Below, piece after piece: positions 36,092 through 44,514 of a DNA stretch of 61,074 nucleotides (positions are counted from its first letter, which is position 1; every line of letters starts with the position of its first letter). The notes under the pieces were generated by a model. It saw only the letters and a list, made by a program, of their open reading frames with translations. It did not search any database and was not told the origin of the DNA. The stretch is from Fibrobacter sp. (lineage in GTDB: Bacteria; Fibrobacterota; Fibrobacteria; Fibrobacterales; Fibrobacteraceae), in assembly GCA_017475045.1 (NCBI GenBank), contig JAFVGH010000105.1:1-61074 (forward strand). Reading direction: 5' to 3'. A program made the translations under genes and the position numbers.

Positions 36092-37228
36092 TTAATCGTC
36101 CAGTTCAGCCAGTTCCTCTTCCGCTTCCTTCAGGTCTGCGGCATCGGGACCGTCCATAAACTCGTTATCCTCATCGTCCTCGTCCAGGGAGTCCTGACCG
36201 AGAAGTCCCATCTGGTAATCCACCTTACGGGCTTCCTTGGACTGGCCAAGCTTGAGGATAGCAGCACATTCTTCGCAATAGCCCAGGTGTTTGTCCACCC
36301 AGAACTCCGGAGAGACCAGGTTCTTGTTGCAGCGGGTACAAATCTGAGTTGCAGCTTCGCGAGTGAAGGCCAGGTTTTGTTCTTCCAGTTCCTTCAAGAT
36401 ACGTTCCGTCAGTTCTTCCTGAGTTTCTTCGGCAAGGGAGGCCTTGCGACGAACCGACATGGTCGGCTTTTTCTCCAGGTTCTTGAGTTCCGAGGAAACC
36501 TTCTTCTTGTTGGCGCCATCTTCATGCTCGTCGATTTCATAGAACATGATGGTCTTGGAAAGGCGTTTGCCACCATCCAGAAGCACAGAATAAGGAAGCT
36601 CTATCTTTGGCTTGCCACCCTTACCCTGCTTGCCACCCTTAGATTCAGCGGAAGCTTCGTCAACAACCGGTTCTGGTACAACTTCCTCAACCTTCTTGAC
36701 TTTCTTCGGAGATTCCTTCACCGGAGTTACTTTCTTAGTATCCTCAGCAGGGGCCTTTGCAGGGGCTACCTTCTTGGTAACAGCAGGAGCCTTCGCAGGG
36801 GCCTTTGCAGGGGCTACCTTCTTGGTAGCAGCAGGAGTCTTCGCAGGGGCTTTTGCAGGAGCAACCTTCTTGACAGCGGCAGCGGGAGCCTTCGCGGGGG
36901 CGGCCTTCTTGGCTGGGGCCTTCGCGGGGGCGGCCTTCTTGGCAGGAGCCTTCGCGAGGGCGGCCTTCTTGGCAGGGGCCTTCGCAGGGGCGGCCTTCTT
37001 GGCAGGGGCCTTCGCGGGGGCGGCCTTCTTGGCAGGGGCCTTCGCGGGGGCGGCCTTCTTGGCAGGGGCCTTCGCGGGGGCGGCCTTCTTGGCAGGAGCC
37101 TTCGCAGGGGCGGCCTTCTTGGCAGGAGCCTTCGCAGGGGCAGCCTTCTTGGCAGGAGCCTTCGCAGGGGCAGCCTTCTTGGCAGGGGCGGCCTTCTTCA
37201 CAGGTGAAGTCTTTTTCTTTGTAGCCAT
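36092..37228 (-). CDS. Histone H1-like Lys/Ala/Pro repeat protein with C-terminal zinc finger
   Basis: A 378-residue basic protein, unlikely to be a normal enzyme. After MATKKKTSPV come ten copies of the decapeptide KKAAPAKAPA (one with Leu for Pro), then longer related units to about residue 180, similar to bacterial histone H1-like nucleoid proteins. A central linker leads to a helical, acidic segment (LAEETQEELTERILKELEEQN) and a C4 zinc finger (CTRC, then CEEC 17 residues later), and the tail is acidic. The finger is vaguely DksA-like. Possible roles are DNA condensation or transcription; neither is shown. It starts three bases after the cyclophilin stop. Confidence 0.75.
   Translation of the reverse strand: MATKKKTSPVKKAAPAKKAAPAKAPAKKAAPAKAPAKKAAPAKAPAKKAAPAKAPAKKAAPAKAPAKKAAPAKAPAKKAAPAKAPAKKAALAKAPAKKAAPAKAPAKKAAPAKAPAAAVKKVAPAKAPAKTPAATKKVAPAKAPAKAPAVTKKVAPAKAPAEDTKKVTPVKESPKKVKKVEEVVPEPVVDEASAESKGGKQGKGGKPKIELPYSVLLDGGKRLSKTIMFYEIDEHEDGANKKKVSSELKNLEKKPTMSVRRKASLAEETQEELTERILKELEEQNLAFTREAATQICTRCNKNLVSPEFWVDKHLGYCEECAAILKLGQSKEARKVDYQMGLLGQDSLDEDDEDNEFMDGPDAADLKEAEEELAELDD
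36887..37200. repeat. Tandem 30-bp repeat, about ten units, coding for the Lys/Ala/Pro region
   Basis: Ten near-identical 30-base units, each encoding one KKAAPAKAPA decapeptide on the minus strand, differing by single transitions. The units are so alike that copy number may vary between strains. This is a coding minisatellite, not a CRISPR array: there are no spacers. Confidence 0.92.
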
Positions 37229-37231
37229 AGA

Positions 37232-37759
37232 TTACTTCTTTTCCAGAATTTTAATGTTTATAATAGGATCGCCCTGTTCAATGCGGCAGACGACATCCTG
37301 CCCGGACAAAACTTTACCAAATACCGTGTGCTTGCCATCCAGATGAGGCTGAGGCAACTGCGTTATAAAAAACTGGGATCCGTTGGTATTGGGGCCACGG
37401 TTGGCCATAGAAATCACCCCCGTCTCGTGCTTGAGGGTACTAATCTCATCATCAATCGTGTAGCCAGGACCGCCCTTGCCACTGCCCTCGGGGTCTCCAC
37501 CCTGAATCATGAATCCCGGAATAACGCGATGGAACGTGAGTCCGTTATAGAAGCCCTTGTTCGCCAGTTCTACAAAATTCGCCACCGTATTGGGAGCAGC
37601 CTTAAAATCCAACGAAAGGACAATCTCACCCTCATGGGTAGTGATGACAGCCTGAATTTCCTTGATTTGGGAATAATCCTTGTTAAAGACCTTGCCCTCG
37701 GCAAAGGAAAGGCCCAACGCCAACATCGAAATCAAAAGTATTCTAGAAACCATTTTCAT
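37232..37759 (-). CDS. Cyclophilin-type peptidyl-prolyl isomerase, exported
   Basis: Speeds proline cis-trans isomerisation during folding. [22 protein letters not shown] is a signal peptide, so it acts in the periplasm. The 175-residue protein has the cyclophilin motifs [54 protein letters not shown] and HTVFGKV. The start is MKMVSR (37759) or the next Met two codons on; the frame upstream of 37759 has no signal character. It is followed three bases later by the H1-like gene and is divergent from lepA. Confidence 0.9.
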   Translation of the reverse strand: MKMVSRILLISMLALGLSFAEGKVFNKDYSQIKEIQAVITTHEGEIVLSLDFKAAPNTVANFVELANKGFYNGLTFHRVIPGFMIQGGDPEGSGKGGPGYTIDDEISTLKHETGVISMANRGPNTNGSQFFITQLPQPHLDGKHTVFGKVLSGQDVVCRIEQGDPIINIKILEKK

Positions 37760-37852
37760 AAAAGCGCAACTGCCTCGTTCTACAAACTGCCCGTAATATA
37801 GAAAAAGTAAAGAGACCAGGCACAAAAATTAAATAAACCATAGGCAGATTTC

Positions 37853-37859
37853 TATATTT
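37853..37859 (+). promoter_or_regulatory. Putative -10 element (TATATTT) for lepA
   Basis: TATATTTG lies 33 bases before the lepA ATG and matches the TATNTTT pattern seen before other genes. No clear -35 is present. Confidence 0.45.
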
Positions 37860-37885
37860 GTGCTAACTTTACACGATTTTCCCCT

Positions 37886-39706
37886 ATGCCGCAAAACAAC
37901 AACATTCGCAACTTCAGCATTATCGCCCATATCGACCACGGCAAATCAACCCTGGCCGACCGCCTTATCGAACTGACCAAGACCGTTTCCAAGAACGAAA
38001 TGACGAACCAGTTGCTGGACGACATGGATCTGGAAAGAGAGCGTGGCATTACTATCAAGGCCCACGCCATCCGCATGGTCTACGAACGGGACGGCGAAGA
38101 ATATATCCTGAACATGATCGACACCCCGGGGCACGTGGACTTTACCTACGAGGTAAGCCGTTCCTTGGCCGCCTGCGAAGGGGCCATTCTCGTGGTGGAC
38201 GCAAGCCAGGGCATAGAGGCACAGACTCTCAGTAATCTCTACCTTGCCATCGAAAACGACCTAACCGTTATTCCCGTACTGAACAAGGTGGACCTGCCGG
38301 GGGCACAGCCCGACCACATCGCCCAGCTGGTAGGCGACCTGCTTGGATACGATCCAGAAAAGATTCCCCGGATTTCCGCAAAAACCGGCTTGAACGTAGG
38401 CGAAGTTCTCGATAAAATCGTCGACGAGATTCCCGCCCCCAAGGGCAACACCGACAAGCCCCTGAAGGCCCTGATTTTCGATTCCGTCTACGACAGCTAC
38501 CGCGGGGTCATCAACTACATCCGTATCGTAGAAGGCACCCTCAAGGCGGGCATGAAAATCCGCATGATGAAAACCGGTGGCGAATATATGGTGACCGAAG
38601 TGGGAACCTTCAGCATGCACCGTGACCCCAGGCCAGAACTGACCGAAGGCATGGTGGGTTACGTGCTCGCCAACGTAAAGACCATCAGCGACGTGAAAAT
38701 CGGTGACACCCTCACCGACACGGCAAACCCTGCCGAAGAGCCTCTACCGGGCTACAAAGATATTCTGCCCATGATTTACTCGGGCATCTACCCCATCGAC
38801 CCCGAAGACTACAAGGACCTTCGTGACGCCCTGGAAAAACTGCGCCTGAACGATTCCGCCCTGAGCTGGGAACCTGAAACCTCAGACGCCCTGGGCTTCG
38901 GATTCCGCACCGGGTTCCTGGGGCTATTGCACATGGAAATCGTGCAGGAACGTCTGGACCGTGAATTTAACGTAGATATCATCACTACCGTGCCCAACGT
39001 AGAATACCACGTCTACATGAGCGACGGTACCATGGTAAAGATCGAAAGCCCATCCAAGCTCCCCGACGCCAGCCGCTACGACCACATCGAAGAACCATAC
39101 GTGAAAGCGCAGATTTTCGCCCCCAAGGAATACGTCGGGGCCCTGATGACCCTCTGCGACGAAAAGCGTGGCGAATTCGAGACCATGGAATACATAGATG
39201 AAGCGAAAGTCATCCTCAAGTACGACCTTCCCCTCGCCGAAATCATGTTCGATTTCTATGACCGACTCAAGTCCGTAAGCCGTGGCTACGCAGGCCTAGA
39301 CTATGCCCCCAGCGAATACAGGCGCAACAACCTTGTAAAACTGGACATCCTTTTAAATGGCGACCCCGTAGACGCGTTCTCCGTCATCATCCACCGGGAC
39401 AAGGCTCACACCTACGCCAACGCCATCTGCGTCAAACTGAAAGACCTTATCCCAAGACAGCAGTTCGACGTGGCCATCCAGGGCGCCATCGGCGGAAAGA
39501 TTATCAGCCGTTCTACCGTAAAGGCCGTCCGTAAAGACGTGCTGGCCAAGTGCTACGGCGGCGACATCACCCGTAAGCGCAAGCTCCTCGAAAAGCAGAA
39601 AGAGGGCAAGAAACGCATGAAGAGCATCGGCTCGGTGGAAGTGCCGCAAAAGGCGTTCCTCGCCGTGCTTTCCCTGTCAGACAACTCCAACGGAAACGGC
39701 GAATAG
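37886..39706 (+). CDS. lepA: Elongation factor 4 (LepA)
   Basis: A translational GTPase that back-translocates or rescues stalled ribosomes. The 606-residue protein has G1 [13 protein letters not shown], the switch ERGITIK, G3 [13 protein letters not shown]4 NKVDL, and the LepA-specific C-terminal domain ending in [16 protein letters not shown]. Length is normal. No ribosome site is seen before the ATG. In many bacteria lepA is followed by the signal peptidase gene lepB, as here. Confidence 0.98.
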   Translation: MPQNNNIRNFSIIAHIDHGKSTLADRLIELTKTVSKNEMTNQLLDDMDLERERGITIKAHAIRMVYERDGEEYILNMIDTPGHVDFTYEVSRSLAACEGAILVVDASQGIEAQTLSNLYLAIENDLTVIPVLNKVDLPGAQPDHIAQLVGDLLGYDPEKIPRISAKTGLNVGEVLDKIVDEIPAPKGNTDKPLKALIFDSVYDSYRGVINYIRIVEGTLKAGMKIRMMKTGGEYMVTEVGTFSMHRDPRPELTEGMVGYVLANVKTISDVKIGDTLTDTANPAEEPLPGYKDILPMIYSGIYPIDPEDYKDLRDALEKLRLNDSALSWEPETSDALGFGFRTGFLGLLHMEIVQERLDREFNVDIITTVPNVEYHVYMSDGTMVKIESPSKLPDASRYDHIEEPYVKAQIFAPKEYVGALMTLCDEKRGEFETMEYIDEAKVILKYDLPLAEIMFDFYDRLKSVSRGYAGLDYAPSEYRRNNLVKLDILLNGDPVDAFSVIIHRDKAHTYANAICVKLKDLIPRQQFDVAIQGAIGGKIISRSTVKAVRKDVLAKCYGGDITRKRKLLEKQKEGKKRMKSIGSVEVPQKAFLAVLSLSDNSNGNGE

Positions 39707-39721
39707 TCCAGGCATTCGGGT

Positions 39722-40645
39722 ATGGCATCCCTCAGGCACATCGTCAGGAAAAAGCAGCTTCGGAATTCCAAGGCGTTCATATTCTTCTTGGTATGCCTGC
39801 TGGTGCTGTTCTTCGCAACGGCACTTGGACTCCGGTTCTACGTGCTGGAGCCCCTGAAGCTGAACGATTCCGCCATGTACCCGAAATTCAAGGATGACGA
39901 TATCGTCTGGATCTGCAAGCTCCCACGCTGTCTTGACGAACTCAAGGACGGAAGTATCGTCTGGGCCCGCCAAAAAAACAGGGAAACCCTAGTCCGCAAG
40001 GTCCTGGCTATGCCCGGGGAGAGGGTCAAGTTCTACAACAACGGAAAAATACGCGTCAAGAACAGGACCCTGCAAGTCGAAGACGACGACGTGTTCATCG
40101 AGACCCGCAAGATAGAAGTTCCAAAGAAGGGAGACACCCTCTACATAAGCAAGTTGAACGACGTAGAACAGGACTACGCCATCAATATCATGCTGGAACA
40201 GGAAATCCCCTTCTTCATCAAGACATCCCTATGGCAAGGCGACAGGGAATTGCCCCTGAATATGCTGGGAGCCCTAAAACTGGGAAACCGGCAGGTCAGC
40301 CTGAAAGAAGTGGACCTGCTCCCCTGGCAGGACCGTTACCTGCTGGAACTACAGGTTTTCCAGCGTGAAGTCGGCAACACCCCCGTAAAAATCAAGCGGG
40401 AGTTCTACAACAAGGCCGACTCTAGCCGCATTGAAAAAATCATTGCCCAGGACGACTATTACTTCATTATCAGCGAAAAACTGAAACATTCCCCGGATTC
40501 CAGGGAACTGGGGTTCTTTTCCAAGTCCCAACTGCTAGGGAAATATGTCTACTCCCACCGGCACATCCCCAAAATCGCCGCTGGTTACCTGAATAAGGTT
40601 AAAACATTCCTGAAAGACGTGCTAGACCTAAGTTCTGCTAACTAA
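39722..40645 (+). CDS. Signal peptidase I homologue lacking both catalytic residues (probable pseudo-enzyme)
   Basis: A 307-residue S26-family membrane protein in the lepB position after lepA. One N-terminal helix (about 17-40) precedes the box-B region NDSAMYPKFKDDD, box C/D VRKVLAMPGERVKF and box E SPDSRELGFFSKSQLLGKYVY. Aligned on the M-x-P of the serine motif, the catalytic Ser is Ala (A51), and aligned on the PG of box D the catalytic Lys is Arg (R92). Both residues of the dyad are lost, so normal proteolysis is not expected. The reading frame is intact, pointing to a retained non-catalytic role or an unusual mechanism. Another active signal peptidase must exist in the genome. Confidence 0.8.
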   Translation: MASLRHIVRKKQLRNSKAFIFFLVCLLVLFFATALGLRFYVLEPLKLNDSAMYPKFKDDDIVWICKLPRCLDELKDGSIVWARQKNRETLVRKVLAMPGERVKFYNNGKIRVKNRTLQVEDDDVFIETRKIEVPKKGDTLYISKLNDVEQDYAINIMLEQEIPFFIKTSLWQGDRELPLNMLGALKLGNRQVSLKEVDLLPWQDRYLLELQVFQREVGNTPVKIKREFYNKADSSRIEKIIAQDDYYFIISEKLKHSPDSRELGFFSKSQLLGKYVYSHRHIPKIAAGYLNKVKTFLKDVLDLSSAN

Positions 40646-42260
40646 GGTTGTCCTTCACCACCATGATGCCGCTCTGTTCCAGCTTGGGATAAGAGCGCAT
40701 TCCTTCGCCGCCCTTGCCCTCGTCCAAAACCTGCAACAGCTCACCCTTGGCGGAATACAGCAAAAGCTGCCATGGGCCGTTGGGGGCATTAAAGTAGCCG
40801 GAGTTCTTTTGCACGTTCCGCTGGAAGGTACGGTTCAAACGATCGGCGACGCTCCGTGCCTGCACCAGGGATATGTCGGCCAAAGACCACGAAATCGGGC
40901 TTCCACCCATATCGAAGATCAGCAGGGCTTCGGCATCGGTTTCCTCTTTCATGGTAAACTTCCAGCTGAAGCTCTGCCAGCTGGTACTCAAGTCCAGAAT
41001 ACGGCCGTTGGCGTAGGGCGTATAGATTTCGGCATCTTTCTTGATGTTCACGTTCAAGGTGCGGGGTTTTTCCGCCTTGGCACGCATGCTGAAAATATAG
41101 GTGACCCCGTTTCTAAGCGGAAGGTGCTGCTTGAACTGAAGTCCCCAGGTTTCCTTGCCACCCTTGGCAATATCGAAATGAACAATGCCGTCATTAACCT
41201 TGACTTCGGCCTTGCCACCCCAAAAGTCGGTGACCCAGTTTTCCAGCGGGTTCTCATCGGAGAAATTACCATTCTGGATAAGGTTGGTACCGGTTCCCTG
41301 GAATCCGGTGACATAGTCCTTGTTCTGGATAAAGTTCGGAATAACGCTGGTATTCTGAATACCGAGAGGGCTATCTACCGCCACTTCTTTTCCCCAACCC
41401 ACCAGGGTGTTGAAGGAACCATGGGCGGTCATGTCCATTTCGGGGCTGTCGAAGTTTCCGGGGCCCCAGCTCCAGGCAAGCCAGCCGATATTCAGGCGTT
41501 CCGCCTCGGCCATGATATGCTTGTAAGGAATTTCCTTGATGCCGCCTGCAGCCACCGGTGCAAATTCACCCACCACAAAGGGCAGCTTCAACTCCACGGA
41601 TTTTTCCAAAGTGGCTGTAATGCGTTCCTGGACAGTAGCAAAGCCCGTCACATTCGGGTCGTGCTTTTCGCTAGGCCACCACATGTGGATGGAGAAAATC
41701 AGGTTATGCTCCGGGTCCGCCTGCAAGAGCTTCGGACCGACAGAAAAGAGAACCTTCTCGTTCTGGCCCCACATGTCGGCATCGATCATGATGGGCACAC
41801 GGATTCCGGCAGCACGCATCTTGGTCACGATCATGTGGTAAACGTCAAAAAACTCGCTTTCGGGAACCTCTCCTGCCCCGGGCTCGTTACCGATGTTCAG
41901 GATCATGTATTCCTGGTGGTTGGAAAGCACCTGCAGGGTCTCGTCCCTGAGCCAATAGTCCAGAGCTTCGGGCAGGCGGTCCCAGTTTCCCGTGGTATCG
42001 TGGATTTCGGGAATGGGAATCATGCCATTGGCAATGCAAAGCCCCATGATGTTGTCCAGATCGCTAATACGGCCACGGGTGTTCCAGACAATGCGCACAC
42101 AGTTGGCGCCGGTCTTTGCAATCTCGGGGATGGTCTTGCCTTCCCGATCGGTCCAGATGAACATGTGGTTCACCCCGCGAAGGATGACCTTTTCATTGTC
42201 CTTGCTGTAAAGGTACCTGTCCTGAACAAAAAATCCCGGTTTTGCCGCCGTTTTTACCAT
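40638..42260 (-). CDS. GH5 family glycoside hydrolase with carbohydrate-binding-like module, no signal peptide
   Basis: A 540-residue protein with an (alpha/beta)8 GH5 domain (about 15-330): acid/base E126 in NIGNEPG, nucleophile E232 in VVGEFAP, plus VRIVWN and SIHMWW. A beta-sandwich module (about 335-480, LIQNGNFSDENPLENW) resembles CBM4/9-type binders, and the last ~50 residues (YSAKGELLQVL...GIMVVKD) resemble the sorting domain. The start MVKTAAKPGFF has no signal peptide, and an in-frame TAA lies eight codons upstream, so it cannot be extended. A GGAG site supports the ATG. Activity could be endoglucanase or mannanase. It overlaps the signal peptidase homologue by eight bases at the 3' end. 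Confidence 0.85.
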   Translation of the reverse strand: MVKTAAKPGFFVQDRYLYSKDNEKVILRGVNHMFIWTDREGKTIPEIAKTGANCVRIVWNTRGRISDLDNIMGLCIANGMIPIPEIHDTTGNWDRLPEALDYWLRDETLQVLSNHQEYMILNIGNEPGAGEVPESEFFDVYHMIVTKMRAAGIRVPIMIDADMWGQNEKVLFSVGPKLLQADPEHNLIFSIHMWWPSEKHDPNVTGFATVQERITATLEKSVELKLPFVVGEFAPVAAGGIKEIPYKHIMAEAERLNIGWLAWSWGPGNFDSPEMDMTAHGSFNTLVGWGKEVAVDSPLGIQNTSVIPNFIQNKDYVTGFQGTGTNLIQNGNFSDENPLENWVTDFWGGKAEVKVNDGIVHFDIAKGGKETWGLQFKQHLPLRNGVTYIFSMRAKAEKPRTLNVNIKKDAEIYTPYANGRILDLSTSWQSFSWKFTMKEETDAEALLIFDMGGSPISWSLADISLVQARSVADRLNRTFQRNVQKNSGYFNAPNGPWQLLLYSAKGELLQVLDEGKGGEGMRSYPKLEQSGIMVVKDNLS

Positions 42261-42290
42261 TGGAACACTCCATCTAACTTATCCATACAA

Positions 42291-42297
42291 AAATATA
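42291..42297 (-). promoter_or_regulatory. Putative -10 element (TATATTT) for the GH5 gene
   Basis: Read on the minus strand this is TATATTTTTG, 31 bases before the GH5 ATG, matching the TATNTTT pattern. Confidence 0.4.
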
Positions 42298-42356
42298 TAA
42301 TCTGCGACGGGAAAAAGAACGGGAATTTTCAGAAGGTTTCGTAAAAAGAAATCAAC

Positions 42357-43130
42357 CTAGGAGGGGTTTGCGGTAGTGGCTGCCGCAGTTGACCTTTCTG
42401 GCAGGTGATTCCAGTAACGAACAGGCAGACAACGTCTCAAAAGCTTCGGATTTTCACGCTCCTTGATGGCGATGGACTTGTAGAATTCCCTCCACAGGTC
42501 GGTAAAAGAGTCCTTCAGGTCCATAGCGCCGGTCTTATAGCCCGGCAAGGTCACCACCTGGCATTGCCCACGGTCGTGAAAAAGGCCATAGCCCCGCTTG
42601 GAGTCGTAAATCAGCCACCTTTCGTTGGCAAAACGCTTGGAAAAATGGTTTTCCATAAGCATCAGCACATCGTATTTCGGCTCAATTTCGGCGCAGAGCA
42701 TGTTGTCGGGCCCAACGGCAAAGCGGACCAGCCCCAGCATGCCGCCAGCCTCCCGGCGCACGGACTGCCCCAGCTTGTAAATCGGGAGCATCTCCAGGGA
42801 CGCGGGATTCTTGCCGTAATTCGGGTCCACCCCCGAAAAGAGCTTTTTCAGGAAAGCATAAATCTTCATCTCCACGCCCGCTTCCTCCGACAGGAACGCC
42901 GCATGGAGCAGGTTGTAGACCTCTTCGCTGGCAAAATTGACGATGGCACGGTGGATTCGGGCCGCTTCTTCGTCGCTGGTCTCGATACGGAAGGGCTGCA
43001 GGAACATGTCCACCGGAGCGGTAGAGCGGTCAGGGCGAATCTCGCCCACTTCCAGGTGCTGGCGGTATATTTCGAAGACAGCGCTGAGGAAGCCTTCGAA
43101 AGTAGAATCATATTGGATAGAAAGAGACAT
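42357..43130 (-). CDS. TIGR03915-type DNA-metabolism protein (DUF4130)
   Basis: A 257-residue protein of the TIGR03915/DUF4130 family, almost always encoded next to a TIGR03916 radical SAM protein and thought to be a DNA repair or modification partner. Landmarks are YDSTFEGFLSAVFE at the start, GGMLGLVRFA, LCAEIEPKYDVLMLMENHFSKRFANERWLIYDSKRGYGLFH and FTDLWREFYKSIAIKERENPKLLRRCLPVRYWNHLPE, the family's conserved C-terminus. The radical SAM gene lies 41 bases upstream, with a 7-bp repeat array filling the gap. Both probably share the SOS-type promoter upstream. Confidence 0.88.
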   Translation of the reverse strand: MSLSIQYDSTFEGFLSAVFEIYRQHLEVGEIRPDRSTAPVDMFLQPFRIETSDEEAARIHRAIVNFASEEVYNLLHAAFLSEEAGVEMKIYAFLKKLFSGVDPNYGKNPASLEMLPIYKLGQSVRREAGGMLGLVRFAVGPDNMLCAEIEPKYDVLMLMENHFSKRFANERWLIYDSKRGYGLFHDRGQCQVVTLPGYKTGAMDLKDSFTDLWREFYKSIAIKERENPKLLRRCLPVRYWNHLPERSTAAATTANPS

Positions 43131-43135
43131 AGACG

Positions 43136-43170
43136 GTGTGAGGTGTGGAATGTGGAGTGTGGGGTGTGAA
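43136..43170. repeat. Five-unit degenerate 7-bp repeat array (GTGTGGA type)
   Basis: Five heptamers such as GTGTGAG, GTGTGGA and ATGTGGA fill the gap between the radical SAM stop (43172-43174) and the TIGR03915 start. It shares a CACATTCCACAC-like core with the array at 5433 on the opposite strand. Confidence 0.75.
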
Positions 43171-43171
43171 A

Positions 43172-44422
43172 TTACGCAGGCAGGGCAAGAGGGGCGTTTG
43201 CAAACAGGTCCAGCTGGCCAGACTTGGGGCGGGGCAACAGCAAGGGCCGCACCATCTCAGGGTAGAGCCTCCGGAGACTTGCAGGAGTGTCCGGATGGTA
43301 GATGAAGTACTTGGCCCGCTTAAGGACCACCCCCATCTTCTTCAGGTGCTCCAGCCGAAGCTTCGTGAAGCGCCGGCCCGAAACGATAAGCTGGGCCGAC
43401 TTGACGCCGATTCCCGGGATCCGGAGGATCATCTCGTAATCGGCGTGCTGGATATCCACCGGGAACAGCTCCGGGTGGCGAAGTGCCCACCCGATTTTCG
43501 GGTCCAGTTCCAAGTCCAGGTTCGGGTGGGCCTCGTCCAGAATCTCGTCGTAGCGGAACTTGTAGAAACGCATGAGCCAATCCGCCTGGTAAAGCCGGTG
43601 TTCCCGGACCAGAGGGGGCTTGGTAGTGAGCACAGGCAGGCGCTTGTCCGCATTGATGGGAACATATCCCGAGTAATAGACCCGCTTGAGTTTCTGCTTA
43701 TTGTAAAAGCCCGAGGTCAGGGAAAGAATCTGGTAGTCCGACTCCCCCGACGCCCCCACGATCATCTGGGTGCTCTGCCCTGCCGGCAAGAAGCTGGGAG
43801 TGTAGCGGCTCACGGAAGCCTTGTATTCCAGCTTGCGTTCCGCAAAAAAGTTCATGGGTGCATAGACCGAGGCAAAGTTCTTTTCGGGAGCGAGGTACTG
43901 CAACGACCTGTCGGAAGGAACCTCGATATTCACGCTGCTCCGGTCGGCATAAAGCCCCGCCTCGTATAGAAGGCGGGCACTGGCCCCGGGAATGGCCTTC
44001 AGGTGGATATAGCCGCCAAAGCGGTGCACCGTCCGGAGTTCCCGGGCAATCTTCACCAAAAGTTCCATGGTATAGTCCGGATCCCGAATCACGGCGGAAC
44101 TCAGGAACAGGCCCTCGATGTAGTTACGGCGGTAAAACTCGATTGTCAGCTGGATAAGCTCTTTGGGGGTAAAGGTGGCCCGGGGAACGTCGTTACTCCG
44201 GCGGTTCACGCAGTAGGCACAGTCGTACTTGCAGGCGTTGCTCAGCAGCACTTTCAACAGGGAGACGCACCGTCCGTCGGCGGCCCAAGTGTGGCAAATG
44301 CCGGCACTGCAGGCATCGCCAAGCCCACCCGCAGGTGCACAGCGGCTAGACCCGCTGGACGAACAGGACACGTCGTACTTGGCCGCCGCCGAAAGAATCC
44401 TCAATTTTTCACGAATATCCAT
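43172..44422 (-). CDS. TIGR03916-type putative DNA modification/repair radical SAM protein
   Basis: A 416-residue radical SAM protein. The iron-sulfur motif CKYDCAYC follows a cysteine-rich N-terminus (CSSSGSSRCAPAGG, GICHTWAADGRCVSLLKVLLSN), and the C-terminus holds a helix-hairpin-helix DNA-binding motif (LRIPGIGVKSAQLIVSGRR). The family has no proven substrate. The start MDIREK at 44422 follows an AAGG site and is preferred over the longer frame to 44446. The upstream region has a sigma-70 promoter and a near-consensus LexA box, so it is probably part of the SOS regulon. Confidence 0.88.
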   Translation of the reverse strand: MDIREKLRILSAAAKYDVSCSSSGSSRCAPAGGLGDACSAGICHTWAADGRCVSLLKVLLSNACKYDCAYCVNRRSNDVPRATFTPKELIQLTIEFYRRNYIEGLFLSSAVIRDPDYTMELLVKIARELRTVHRFGGYIHLKAIPGASARLLYEAGLYADRSSVNIEVPSDRSLQYLAPEKNFASVYAPMNFFAERKLEYKASVSRYTPSFLPAGQSTQMIVGASGESDYQILSLTSGFYNKQKLKRVYYSGYVPINADKRLPVLTTKPPLVREHRLYQADWLMRFYKFRYDEILDEAHPNLDLELDPKIGWALRHPELFPVDIQHADYEMILRIPGIGVKSAQLIVSGRRFTKLRLEHLKKMGVVLKRAKYFIYHPDTPASLRRLYPEMVRPLLLPRPKSGQLDLFANAPLALPA

Positions 44423-44441
44423 AATTGCCTTTTTGTACAGT

Positions 44442-44455
44442 TGCACTTACGTTCA
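44442..44455 (-). promoter_or_regulatory. Near-consensus LexA box upstream of the TIGR03916/TIGR03915 pair
   Basis: Read on the minus strand, TGAACGTAAGTGCA matches the Fibrobacter LexA consensus TGCNCN4GTGCA at all fixed positions except the third (A for C). It lies just downstream of a -10 element, over the probable transcription start. Confidence 0.7.
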
Positions 44456-44458
44456 CTA

Positions 44459-44487
44459 AATATAAACAAAACTGCACAAAAAAGCAA
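44459..44487 (-). promoter_or_regulatory. Sigma-70 promoter of the DNA-repair pair
   Basis: On the minus strand TTGCTT (44482-44487), 17 bases and TATATT (44459-44464) form a good promoter 37 bases before the ATG at 44422, with the LexA box immediately downstream. Confidence 0.65.
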
Positions 44488-44514
44488 TAGGTGCAAGGGG
44501 ATATTTAGCGCCGG

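Noticed and set aside
36887..37200. Regular 30-bp repeats as a CRISPR array
   Set aside because: The units are contiguous with no spacers and encode a decapeptide in frame.
36287..37207. Gly/Arg/Leu-rich plus-strand frames opposite the H1-like gene
   Set aside because: They are shadows of the 30-bp repeat; the minus frame has a start, a zinc finger and a tail.
39722..40645. S50, next to A51, as the catalytic serine of the signal peptidase homologue
   Set aside because: In active enzymes the nucleophile directly precedes the Met of the S-M-x-P motif; S50 is one residue too early, and the general-base Lys is also replaced.
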